64,000 bases of DNA from Viscum album (lineage: Eukaryota > Streptophyta > Magnoliopsida > Santalales > Viscaceae): assembly GCA_963277665.1 (NCBI GenBank), contig OY728119.1, positions 319,506,206 to 319,570,205 of the forward strand. The letters are read 5' to 3'. Of this stretch, positions 22,454 through 33,946 are shown piece after piece. Below the pieces are notes generated by a model. The model was not told the DNA's origin. It did no database searches and saw nothing but the letters and a program-made list of their open reading frames with translations. Each line of letters begins with the position of its first letter. Position 1 is the stretch's first letter. The translations under genes and the position numbers were made by a program.

Positions 22454-22491
22454 CGTTCATGCGTACGTACGGCTTACCGTCTCCATGAACG
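22454..22491 (+). other. Inverted repeat with nested palindromes in C LTR
   Basis: CGTTCATG (22454-22461) pairs with CATGAACG (22484-22491); between them lie the palindrome CGTACGTACG and a small ACGG/CCGT hairpin. It is nearly unchanged in the 3' LTR (around 28763-28798). In B only the right arm survives. Confidence 0.6.
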
Positions 22492-24743
22492 GTGCATTTC
22501 ATTTATTACCTCTAAATGATTATGTAATGTTATAAATGCATGCATGTACTGGATATATATGACATATATGATATCTACATCATGAATACAATTCTGGATA
22601 TAATAAACATTTGGACACACGAACAACATGTAATTGTAAGAAGTCCACTTTCGACTTAAGAACCAAATATCGGCAAAACAAATATTATTAACTTAAATGA
22701 TTAAATAATGTTTATGACATGGTAATAAGTGGTATAAAAGGAATAATGAACTTGAAAAAGGTTCTTAAGAAAGCAGAAATTAACTCAAGTTTATTATTCA
22801 GGACGTTAAAGAACGATCGAGTCAAGTCGGACCCGAGGTAAGGGATCCTACAACTCTCTTTCTTTTTAAGTACACTCTTTTATGTCATTTCTTTTAAGCT
22901 CATATTTATTATGATTGGGATGTTATTTTATATTAATCCTACTGTAATTTTTATGTTCATGTGATGAGAGACCCTATTCTCTCTCATCAATCCATTTTGG
23001 AAGTTTTATGTGGCGCCGTTAGGCTGCCGAGTTCTCATAAGGGATTTTTCATCTCACTTTTATTCCTGTGAGATTTATGCTACATTTGCCACAAATTCCA
23101 TTGAGTGGTGTATGTACTGCCCATTATTCTACACTTTGTGTAAAATACTTTCGTTCATGAGTATTTACATCAATGATCTATTGTCCTTCTTTCATGGGGT
23201 GTATGTTTTGAAAGATACCCAAGTCGGTAAGGGAACCTTTCACCCTCCTCTTTTTTAAAAGACTTCTTTTGTTGGGTCTTTTAATATACATATTTTTATG
23301 TTGGGATATGTTCTCATATATCATTAATGATGTAAATTTAATGTCCAAGTGATGAGATACACTTTTTATCTCTCATCAACTCATTTTGATGTGATGCCGT
23401 TAGGCTGTCACGGGAAATTTTTAACCCAATTTCGATTTCTTTGGGTTCAACATGTAGTCATTGAATATGTCATCCATTGAATTTGTGTGAATGACATTTT
23501 ATTTTTTTACACTTAATATCCACTTGTATTGGGTGTATTTATATTTTTGACACATATTTTTGAGATTGATTTGTCCTTAATTTAAGGATACCTTCTTTAT
23601 AAGGGATTTCATCACATTTTACATCCCTATTGAGACTTCATTATTGTTATGCACCAATTCACTCTTATATGGTGTATATACTGTCCTTTGGAATATTATA
23701 TCATGAATTCCTTTATTCTCATGATATTACAAAGTTTTGACTAAATGTTATTCCTCAATTATTGTATTCAAGTGTCTATAATTTTGGTAAAACCCCTTTA
23801 ACCAAAATATCGTTTTAAATGCTTTAATTATTCGTTCTTATTAATATACATGATTTCAAAGTGGTTTTAAGGATTCATATATATGGATATTAATGGTTTA
23901 AAATTTTAATAGCTTCAAGGTGGTATGGGAAAATTTGATTCAAAAATATCTTTATTAAATGTTTTAAATGGTTTTGGAAATGGTTTCTTTTTGAATGGAT
24001 TCATTATTTCAATATCCTAAAATGTTATATTGTGATTGTAATGTGGAAATGTTTTGTTTCCTTTATGCATGTTTTATGTGATACGTTTATGTTATGGTTC
24101 TTGGGCATTGTTATGAAAACGGGTGGTTCCGTGATAAACTAAGGGCGGGTGAGCCCGATATAGCTCTCCAATGCATTGGGTAACGTGAAGGAGTGAAACG
24201 TTAAGGTTTCTCTGAAGAGATTTTATGGAATATACTGTGATGGGTACTCCAAACGTAACCAAGAGGGTTACTCCCTACGTAAGAATGTTATGAATGCCTC
24301 AAGTTACCTTTATGTCTTATGATTTCTATGATTTATTCATGATTTGATGAGGTAGGTTAAAGTGCCTATGTTTTATGGGTAAATTATGATTTCATTCTTA
24401 TGTATATATGAACTCATGTTTCCTTTCCATATTTTTATATCCCTTACTGAGCTTTTTATGCTCATCCCAAGTTTGTGAAATGTTTTTTAGGTCAAGGGAA
24501 AGGTACATGATAAGATGATAGAGTCAAGGATGTGTTAAGAAAGAATCCATGTTTTTTTTTCAATATGTTTCCATTGATGGGAAGAATGAATACTATCTTT
24601 TATGTAACCCATTTGTTTAAATGTGGAATGTAATGAAAGTTTCAGGATCTAATTCTCTAAAACTCTAAACCTGAAAATATCCTCAATGTGTAATCTTGTA
24701 ATAACTCAAGATTAAGTGAGGTTTAAGGCTGGGGCCTTATAGT

Positions 24744-24755
24744 TGGTATCAGAGG
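24744..24755 (+). other. Element C primer binding site (initiator tRNA-Met)
   Basis: TGGTATCAGAGG, two bases after the LTR end; complementary to the initiator tRNA-Met 3' end. Confidence 0.93.
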
Positions 24756-24928
24756 TCGGTTTATATAACTTCAGAGGTTAGGGTATTCTCTAAGCACAAG
24801 TGACATTACCATAATGGTTAGGATTTCAGAAAGAGTCCTAGTTTTAGATAAAGTTAATTAGTAAGAATATCTTAGTTTTTATCTTACTCATTAGTAAATG
24901 ATGGCTTTGTTGATATACTCACACTGAA

Positions 24929-24942
24929 ATTTCTGTTTTTAG
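24929..24942 (+). other. Candidate 3' splice site before the C gag-position ORF
   Basis: ATTTCTGTTTTTAG (AG at 24941-24942) lies three bases before ATG 24946, the same arrangement as at gag of element A. Confidence 0.45.
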
Positions 24943-24945
24943 TAA

Positions 24946-25107
24946 ATGGCTGGATCTAGCAGGCACGAAAGAGACAACAGGTTTGATGGCAACTGTGGTG
25001 GTTCTATGATTAAGATACTAGATAAAATGGGGGATTCAATGAGGAATCTCATAGTTGTTCTAAACCAACTATCAGGGAGTCATGATCAACCACTTCAACC
25101 TTGGTGA
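24946..25107 (+). pseudogene. 53-codon ORF at gag position of C
   Basis: MAGSSRHERDNRF begins where gag starts in related elements and runs 53 codons to TGA at 25105. The charged, Gly/Ser-containing N-terminus resembles the variable start of chromoviral Gag, but no Gag core follows. It is best read as a relic of the gag N-terminus retained in a deletion derivative; it might instead be a short leader ORF. The function is not established. Confidence 0.45.
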
Positions 25108-26395
25108 GTTCTCTAATGCATCATGTACGAAATGGCCAACTCGATGTGGAAATTCAGGTAATAATTATTAAGGTAACCATTAGGGTTTATATGATCCTTA
25201 CTTTTTAGGTAATTATGGGTTACTCTATGATATGATGGAAAATGAAGGGCATGACATAAACTTGAGGTTAAAATATGTTATGATTATTTTTGAAGATTTT
25301 ATCTCGTTTTGGGGAATGTTTTAAGAATTATATAGTTTTGGAAAAAGGACAACACGAAGACCATGTGACATCCCGTCGCGTCGGACAAAGCTGCGGGAAT
25401 CGAACCCACAACCAAAGTGCGGCTGGTATTTATCGCCTACCACTGGACTACGTGAAGTCCCTGGTTATTTTGACTGATTCTTTTTAGTTATATGATTTTA
25501 TAAATTAGGATTAAGTTGATTTTGGGTTATTTACGAAAATGATTAACCTATCATGGAGGATATGTGATTAGGTTAATTACTTTTCAATACGAGACTTTAG
25601 GAGAAACTGATGTTGTTTGGAGATAAATGTTACGATTTAACTTGGAAGACTATGTGACTAAATCCTTCAAATATTTGGGTTTCAATCTTATATTGGTTTA
25701 CTTTGAAGAATTTTATGGACAAATTGTTTATCGGATGGTCCTCGTTGAACTTTGGGTTTTGTTGGACAAATTTTGGAGGTTAAGAATAGATTTTCATTTT
25801 ATAAAGGGTTATCCTTTTCTGGATTATCTGACCTTGTACTAACCTTTTTGGTTTTGGTTTTGGTTAAAGTCTAAAGACATAGGATGTATATAGTTCTATT
25901 TTGTGGATTAGGTGATTCTCTAGAAGTTGATTATAGTACTCTAAATGCGAACAAGTCTCCCTAAATACTCGTCTTTTGGAAAAAATATGAGTTTGATTAA
26001 GGAATCTAGTAAAAGTTGAAAGTCAACATGATAAGTGATTATGCTTCCTTATGAATAAATTCCTCAATAAAAAGTAACTTAAAACAAAAATGTTGTCTAT
26101 TAACATTTCCTACTGAGGAATCGAATACCGTTTAACCCATCACAAGTTTGTGATTTTCTCGTGGTTAACTTTCTCCTAAACGTGTTTTCTATCACTATCC
26201 ATCAGAACATGACCCTTTGTTTTTTCCTCCATGTCCATATTTTCATACTTGGAATCCTAGTATGGGTTAACTCGGGTGACCTTTGTACTTATCTTTCTTT
26301 ATTTTAAAGTGTTTGTTTTACCGACTTTTGTTCCGATGTGGGACGTTCATGGATGTTTCCAAGCGCAATTTTAAAATTGCGAGGACGCAATTCCC
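25108..26395 (+). other. Element C internal domain, non-coding
   Basis: Apart from the tRNA-like module, nothing here matches a protein. The segment aligns with B's interior over several hundred bases, especially 25530-25860 and 26110-26395. A 71-codon frame at 25627 is closed by an early stop at the matching place in B, so I do not call it a gene. Conservation without coding suggests RNA or cis functions such as packaging. Confidence 0.75.
25340..25470 (-). repeat. tRNA-derived (SINE-like) module inside C, antisense to the element
   Basis: On the minus strand, A box TAGTCCAGTGG (25440-25450) and B box GGTTCGATTCC (25396-25406) are spaced as in a Pol III type 2 promoter. The T-arm GTGGG-TTCGATT-CCCGC pairs fully. 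An anticodon-like arm ACCAG-CCGCACT-TTGGT also pairs, but its loop lacks the invariant U33. The acceptor stem does not pair, so this is not a working tRNA gene. The A-box side resembles tRNA-Gly. Element B has the same module at the same place (11270-11400). Confidence 0.7.
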
Positions 26396-26410
26396 AAAAG
26401 GGGGGAAGGA
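26396..26410 (+). other. Element C polypurine tract
   Basis: AAAAGGGGGGAAGGA directly abuts the 3' LTR start. Confidence 0.95.
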
Positions 26411-29400
26411 TGTAACACCCCAGATAAATAAGGAATATGACATTTTCATATTTATCCATATTTGTGAAGAAAATATTAATATTACTTTAAAGGGGGCGCT
26501 ATGCTCAATGGCGTACCCAACACGCAACAACGAGTTTCTGGGGAATCTTACGTTGCAATCTAATAATAAAATAATATTATTTTAAAATGGTAGTTAACAT
26601 GTAGCTGTTATAATGGCGGGAATGGATAGAAATAACTAAAATATGATTATATATGTTTTTAATGTTTTTACATTTATCCAATAAAAGATAAAGGCTTAAA
26701 ATACAGAAAGAAATCAATTCTAGGCTTTTATACCCTAATTTTCACTAAAGGTTCACTTATCACCTTTTGATGGAGAACTGTCATTAAATATAGTTTTGAT
26801 CACTCTTATACATTATTTTAGACCAAATTAACTCTTCTTTAGAATTGGGACATCAAAATTTACTTTGTGTAAATTTTTGGTATCTTTCTGATAAAGTTCA
26901 TTTTTTTAATGAATAGTGTAAAATGTTGTATTTTAATTCAAAACGTCTTTTTAATCTAATTTATTTATATGATTAGATTATATTTTGAATTGGTTTTAAA
27001 GTTAAATTAGAAAATATTTTTACCATTACATCAAATGGTGTTAATTGGAATCAATTTCACTTTGAAATTAGACTTAAACTGGTGTCAATCTTTTGATACT
27101 TATTGTTTTATAAAAACACTCTCTTTGCTCTGACAGCGGGAATTAATTATTAAATTAATTAATGTGACTTATATGTTTTTGAATTTTGTAAAATAGACTT
27201 CATTTTTGAATTCGGAATATCAAAAATAGCTTAGGGTGAATTTTTGGTAATTTTCTGAAAAACTTCAATTTTTGATGAATAGTGAAACCACTAAGTGGTA
27301 CTTATAAAAGCTGATTTTTCGTTTAAATGAAATTTTACCACTTATGTGTTTTGAATTTTAAAAATCCGAAATACATGGTTTTCATTAAGAAGTAAAAAGT
27401 GGTTCAATGGGATAAAAATAATTTTTTGGTGAATAGTAACTTATTAAGTTTTTAATCACGATTAGTGGTAATTAGTATAGTTTAAGGTATAAATAATATT
27501 TTAATAATATGAAATGACCAAGACACATGTCCCAACCTCACTGGTTGTGTCATGGCCGACCATGACAAGCCATGGGTCAACTTGGGGGCCCCATGGATCC
27601 ACTTTTGTTGGGAAATGACATAAATTACTTTTTATTTAATGTAAAAGTAAAATTGACACAAACATGATATGTTTTACTAAACCAATTTTTATGTAGGGTT
27701 ATAAAAGCCATATTTTTTATTATAAATAGTCAATGGAATTCTCAAAAGATTTCCTACATCATAGTATTTTTTTATAATTTTTAGACATTAAATAAATTAA
27801 ATTATTTATGACATAATAATGATGCAGCGATGAAATCATAATTTGACGATTTAAATAAAATGGATAGATAATGTAAAATCTATGAACTAAACATGTCCAA
27901 AACTTATTGTATGGGTGGATTTCGAACCTTTATAACCTTATCCACGAATTATATCAATGTGGGACCTTTTAAAACCGAAACACATTTTCAAATAAAGTAA
28001 TATTTCTTTACTTTCCAAAAGTTCCCCTCCTCTCCTCTTATAAAAGGCCCCCACCTCTACCTCATTTCACACACTCCACAAGCCTTTGGCTCGGCCAACC
28101 CCTGCCCATTTACTCTCTCAACATCCCTCTCCTCATCCTAGAGGATTCCCTTTGGGAAAAATACTTTCAAAGGAAGCCTTTAGGCTCAAATCAAAAGGAG
28201 TTACAATTTTAAAGTTAACTCATTCTCTCTTGTTCATTTGTTTTATTTTGCTTCTCCAACCCTCTAAACTCTTTTTATTTACTTCTTTTGTAACAACACC
28301 AATATCTTCAATATACTAGGATGTTGTTATAATATTTATTCGAGCTACACTCTCACACAACTACATCAAATGGTTAAAGAACATACGGTTTCCGTGGATG
28401 GCGAAATTCTGCCTCCCAAAGCGATGATTGTTCAATACTCATTTAACACCTTCAAAGGTGGCCATTATGATGTCACTATTTTTATATATGATATATAATA
28501 TGTTTATGTTTTATTTATGCTTCTGTATTTTTCATTTTTTTCTTAACATTATGGCTTCCATTATGGGTATACGCGATATCTTAATTTAAGGAAGTGCGGA
28601 CTACCGCCCCCTCAAAGTGATTTGATTCGTTAAATACCATATGTGGGATGTATAAAGGATGGAAATATTATATTATATATGAAATTATACTGGAATTATA
28701 ATATACCTTTATATCATTATTATTCCATTCTATAAAATACGAAATAGAAATGAAAGTAGTGTTCATGCGTACGTACGGCTTACCGTCTCCATGAACGGTG
28801 CATTTCATTTCTTACCTCTAAATGATTATGTAATGTTATAAATGCATGAATGTACTGGATATATATGACATATATGATATCTACATCATGAATACAATTC
28901 TGGATATAATAAACATTTGGACACACGAACAACATGTAATTGTAAGAAGTCCACTTTCGACTTAAGAACCAAATATCGGCAAAACAAATATTATTAACTT
29001 AAATGATTACATAATGTTTATGACATGGTAATAAGTTGTATAAAAGGAATAATGAACTTGAAAAAGGTTCTTAAGGATGTAGAAATTAACTCAAGTTTAT
29101 TATTCAGGACGTTAAAGAACGATCGAGTCAAGTCGGACCCGAGGTAAGGGATCCTATAACTCTCTTTCTTTTTAAGTACACTCTTTTATGTCATTTATTT
29201 TAAGCTCATCTTTATTATGATTGGGATGTTATTTTATATTAATCCTACTGTAATTTTTATGTTCATGTGATGAGAGACCCTATTCTCTCTCATCAATCCA
29301 TTTTGGAAGTTTTATGTGGCGTCGTTAGGCTGCTGAGTTCTCGTAAGGGATTTTTCATCTCACTTTTATTCCCGTGAGATTTATGCTACATTTGCCACAA

Positions 29401-31046
29401 ATTCCATTGAGTGGTGTATGTACTGCACATTATTCTACAATTTGTGTAAAATAATTTCGTTTATGAGTATTTACATCAATGATCTATTGTCCTTCTTTCA
29501 TGGGGTGTATGTTTTGAAAGATACCCAAGTCGGTAAGGGAACCTTTCACCCTCCTCTTTTTTAAAAGACTTCTTTTGTTGGGTCTTTTAATTTACATATT
29601 GTTATGTTGGGATATGTTCTCATATATCCTTAATGATGTAAATTTTATGTCCAAGTTATGAGATACACTTTTTATCTCTCATCAACTCATTTTGATGTGA
29701 TGTCGTTAGGCTGTCACGGGAAATTTTTAACCCAATTTCGATTTCTTTGGGTTCAACATGTAGTCATTGATTATGTCATCCATTGAATATGTGTGAATGA
29801 CCTTTTATTGTTTTACACTTAATATCCACTTATATTGGGTGTATTTATATTTTTTACACATATTTTTGAGATTGATTTGTCCTTAATTTAAGGATACCTT
29901 CTTTATAAGGGATTTCATCACATTTTACATCACTATTGAGACTTCATTGTTGTTATGCACCAATTCACTCTTATATGGTGTATATATTGTCCTTTTGAAT
30001 ATTATATCATGAATTCCTTTATTCTCATGATATTACTAAGTGTTGAATAAATGTTATTCCTCAATTATTGTATTCAGGTGTCTCTAATTTTGGTAAAACC
30101 CCTTTAACCAAAATATCGTTTTAAATGTTTTAATTATTCGTTCTTATTAATATCCATGTTTTCAAAGTGGTTTTAAGGATTTATTTATATGGATATTAAT
30201 GGTTTAAAATTTTAAAAGCTTCAAGGTGGTATGGGACACTTTGATTCAAAAATATCTTTATTAAATGTTTTAAATGTTTTTGGAAATGGTTTCTTTTTGA
30301 ATGGATTCATTATTTCAATATCCTAAAATGTTATATTGTGATTGTAATGTGGAAATGTTTTGTTTCCTTTATGCATGTTTTATGTGATACGTTTATGTTA
30401 TGGTTCTTGGGCATTGTTATGAAAACGGGTGGTTCCGTGATAAACTAAGGGCGGGTGAGCCCGATATAGCTCTCCAATGCATTGGGTAACGTGAAGGAGT
30501 GAAACATTAAGGTTTCTCCGAAGAGATTTTAGGGAATATACTGTAATGGGTATTCCAAACGTAACCAAGAGGGTTACTCCCTACGTAAGAATGTTATGAA
30601 TGCCTCAAGTTACCTTTATGTCTTATGATTTCTATGATTTATTCATGATTTGATGAGGTAGGTTAAAGTGCCTATGTTTTATGGGTAAATTATGATTTCA
30701 TTCTTATGTATATATGAACTCATGTTTCCTTTCCATATTTTTATATCCCTTACTGAGCTTTTTATGCTCATCCCAAGTTTTTGAAATGCTTTTCAGGTCA
30801 AGGGAAAGGTACATAATAAGATGATAGAGTCAAGGATGTATTAAGAAAGAATCCATGTTTTTTTTCAATATGTTTCCGTTGATGGGAAGAATGAATACTA
30901 TCTTTTATATAACCAATTTGTTTAAATGTGGAATGTAATGCAAGTTTCAGGATCTAATTCTCTAAAACTCTAAACCTGAAAAGATCCTCAATGTGTAATC
31001 TTGTAATAAGTCAAGATTAAGTGAGGTTTAAGGCTGGGGCCTTATA
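26411..31046 (+). repeat. Element C 3' LTR (4636 bp)
   Basis: Near-identical to 20109-24741, with the same TG...TA ends. Differences include C/T and G/A changes at former CpG sites (for example AACGTTAAGG to AACATTAAGG). TATA box at 28039. Confidence 0.96.
28039..28045 (+). promoter_or_regulatory. TATA box of C 3' LTR
   Basis: TATAAAA in the same CT-rich context as the 5' LTR copy; any transcript from here would run into element D and beyond. Confidence 0.62.
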
Positions 31047-31051
31047 ATATT
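31047..31051. other. Target site duplication of element C, right copy
   Basis: ATATT, identical to 20104-20108; flanking D LTR sequence resumes at 31052. Confidence 0.88.
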
Positions 31052-32072
31052 AATCTCTCAGACTTGATTGAGATCCTCTAGATCCCCTAGTGGATTCAGT
31101 GGAATAGTGTAACCTCTTTGAGTAGGGAACTGATCCTCCATCTATAAGGTCACACTGATAGGGTCCATGGAATCCCTTTTTGTGTCCTGGCATGATCCCT
31201 ACATAACAGGTCTATCTAGATTGGGTATGTTGTATCCCCATGTTAGTTCTGGACGTGATACGTGGTTTCCCCAAGTCAGTTCGGGGGATGAACCCCCTCT
31301 TGGTGTATCATCGTCTTCCATAACCTATGTGTTCTTTTTGGACAGGGCCCAAATGATCAATACCTCTTCATTGAGTGTCTCCAATAATAATGTGGTTCAA
31401 GGAGTGAGTTATCCTAGAATAAGAAAGCTTCGAGCAGAATCATATGACTGGTAGTTGGTTTTAATCTCTTGATGGAATGATGCATCTCTTACTTATATCT
31501 GCATATTCTTGTTGGTTGTTCTATAGAAATATAATAGTGTAGAGCTGATTGTACATTCCATTGTTGTATTTAATTGTGGGTTCAAGGTGTCCTACTATGT
31601 ATTTCTATACTCGCCCCATGAACATGATTTTCCTTCACATTTCATATCTTATGAAAAAGTTAAACATTTTTATGGAGTCCTCGGAGTACTATGACCATGT
31701 ATTGTTTTGTGAGACTAGACAGACCATGTTGTGTTCTGATAGCTTTCATAAAATAGTTCTAGTACATATTACTTTCTTGTTATACTTGTATTACATACTC
31801 TTTGTGTTTGTCTTGTTTTTGGACCTATTTAATTTCATGCACTTTCATTATAATAATCTATTGTGTGATATTAGACATATACATGAACACTTTTATTTAT
31901 TTTACATTTCATCATTTTGGGACTTTGAGATCTGTATGTGTGTACGTGTACTTTAACTTAATTCCTCCCATTTTCGGGATATTACTACTCGGTGCTAGTC
32001 ACAATCCCAAATCCTATTTTTGGTAGTCAAGGGGTAGTCAAAAAATGGGCTTCTCTAGGATGGGTCATGACA
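31052..32072 (+). repeat. Element D 3' LTR, second part
   Basis: Continues D's LTR after element C. It ends GGTGCTAGTCACAATCCC ... GGGGTAGTC ... GGGTCATGACA, colinear with the end of A's LTR (GGTGCTAGTCGCCAGCCC ... GGGTCGTGACA). Earlier parts match A's 7380-7990 region (ACTATG...ATACTCGCCCC against ACTGAG...ATACTCACCCC). The two parts give a 2.65 kb LTR. The 95- and 135-codon frames here have no family match. Confidence 0.82.
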
Positions 32073-33089
32073 ATGATTAATGAAATATATTTTTACTAGT
32101 TTTAAATTCATCATTTTTATGATGGAAATGTTATTTTCTTCAAAATTTCATTAAGGATCTTTTAATGGTATTTCAATTCATCAATGTTGACAACCCTTTT
32201 AGTTACTCATGACTCATTTGGGATATTTTGCAATGATACCATACATGATATTTCTCAGGATGTATCAAGATTGATTCAACATTATTGTTATGGACGTCAT
32301 TTTATTTCTATGTGTTTATTCAGTTATGAAAGGAATAATTTATACTTTTATGAGTTTTAAAATAAAAATAATGATCAATATTATTTATTTATGGTTATTA
32401 GATATTTTTATATGATTAGTGTGATCAGATATCCCTTTTTGAGAATGATATATATCATATGATAGGTGTGACTAGATAGCGCTCCAATGCATTGCGTAAT
32501 GATTGTGTTCACTCGAGAATTATATTAGATGTATATTATATTTTTATTACATTTGTAAGGGAATTGTATGGGTTCTGTAAGTGTTTTATAAAGACGATAT
32601 CCCAATGTAACAACATTCTTTATTTGTGATTGATGTCGTTATAAATTATTCTTATAATAAAAATGATATAACATATCTCATGACTATTTCCTGATGAATA
32701 TTTCATTTTTAAAGCCCTATTCCTAGTTTTGTGATTGATGATTTAGGAAAATATGGGTATGAGTTCTTTTATGATTCACCCATGCACTATGATTATTTAG
32801 GGTTACCCACATACACTTTTGTTTCTCATTGAATCCATTCAATTTTTAATTATTATATTTACATTTACTGATAATTTTATCTCATCCTTTTAAGGTGTAT
32901 TTATCCTCTTGTTACCTCTAATTATTTTGAATGAGTAATTTATACAATGTTTTCTTATGGATAATTATTATTAAATAATTTGATAAAATAAAATTTGGGT
33001 TATGTTGGAGAATTTCTCAATTAATGACATAAGTATTTATTATGTACGAGTTTCTCCAAAATTTCATAAACTTTTAACCTATAAGGTCT
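32073..33089. other. Unresolved AT-rich segment between D and E
   Basis: No gene. A block at 32480-32505 (CTCCAATGCATTGCGTAA) resembles the LTR block of elements B/C (CTCCAATGCATTGGGTAA), so part may be an old LTR of that family. The boundaries cannot be placed. Confidence 0.35.
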
Positions 33090-33946
33090 TAGAGAATTTC
33101 ATTGAATGATATTATTCATTCTGAATTTTTATGTTATTGGTGGAAAAAGTTTGGTTACCATCATTGGTATCCAAGAAAGATATGTAATGTTTTTGATTTC
33201 AACACCAAATCAATGTGTGCGGGTTCAAGGATGTTATAACTCATTATGAGAATGATGATTGTAGACATTGAATCACGATGTCTTAATTTTCAATGAATTA
33301 AAGTAGAACACCAAATTGATATAGGTTTTTTGGGACCCTTTCTTATTCGGGTATGAAAATTGGAATAGATTTCCATAGAATTCATCATTGGTCTTCCTAT
33401 GACTCCGTGATGGATGGATGTAATCTGGGTGATCAATGATGAACTCATGATATCAGTATATTTAATACATATTAATAAGACAATGATGGTAAAATACCTC
33501 AGGAATGTTTATGTCGAAGAGTTTATGAGACTACATGGGGTCCCCTTTACTGTTTCTTTTTATAAGGACCAATGTTTCAAATCTAGGGTATGGAGTTGTA
33601 TGAAAGAGAAGATGGGTAACCAGTTGAAATTGATCCTTCCCAATCACCCTTAGATAGATATATGTTTAGGCAATGAAAGTGATGTTCTTGTTATATGATC
33701 TATGATTACATGCTTTATTTTTATGGTAATTGGGAATAGAACCTTTCTTCAATTAATATTTATCTATAACAATATTAATAATTCCTTGACTAAAATGGAA
33801 TATCTCTATTGCATTGTTTATGAGTCTGTGTGTATATCCATAATGATGTGAAGTGTTGGGAGAGTTTTCCTTGGATGGACCAAGACTTGAACTGGAAATA
33901 AAGAATAAGGTGCATTTTATCAGTAATAGGTTGATCATGTCATCGA
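33090..33946 (+). pseudogene. pol: Element E pol remnant: integrase
   Basis: Ancient chromovirus integrase traces in order: a zinc-finger region with HHWYPRKICNV (33145-33180) and LNFQ.IKVEHQI (33280-33318), a core with WVINDELMISVYLIHINKT (33425-33481) and YLRNVYVEEFMRLHGVPFTV (33495-33555), then LKLILPNHP where [12 protein letters not shown] is expected (33627-33653). The second catalytic Asp segment reads VSFYKDQCF. The C-terminal domain is readable near 33870-33935. The copy is riddled with stops and its upstream pol is not recognisable. It is interrupted at 33947 by a CACTA element. Confidence 0.82.

Larger units (their letters stand above)
20109..24741 (+). repeat. Element C 5' LTR (4633 bp)
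   Basis: Starts TGTAACACCCC and ends GGGGCCTTATA, next to the PBS. The ends are TG...TA, not the usual TG...CA, and both copies agree. It contains a TATA box at 21734, a donor-like site at 21909/21910, and a conserved CCAATGCATTGGG block near 24164. Confidence 0.96.
20109..31046 (+). mobile_element. Element C: complete LARD-like non-coding LTR retrotransposon
   Basis: Full structure: TSD, 4633-bp LTR, PBS, 1669-bp interior, PPT, 4636-bp LTR, TSD. The LTRs are about 97% identical by eye, so insertion is fairly recent. The interior holds one 53-codon frame at the gag position and otherwise no coding capacity, so the element needs enzymes from another retrotransposon. It is sister to element B and is inserted in the 3' LTR of element D. 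Confidence 0.95.

Noticed and set aside
25393..25457. Functional tRNA gene on the minus strand
   Set aside because: The A box, B box and T-arm are good, but the acceptor stem does not pair and the anticodon loop lacks U33. Called a tRNA-derived module.
25627..25842. 71-codon frame inside element C
   Set aside because: The aligned region of element B has an early stop and no similar protein; no motif is visible.
31549..31956. 135-codon frame
   Set aside because: Lies in the second part of D's LTR, has AT-rich hydrophobic composition and no motif.
33155..33170. Possible primer binding site TTGGTATCC
   Set aside because: It falls within a readable integrase zinc-finger stretch (HHWYPRK) of element E, so the resemblance is accidental.
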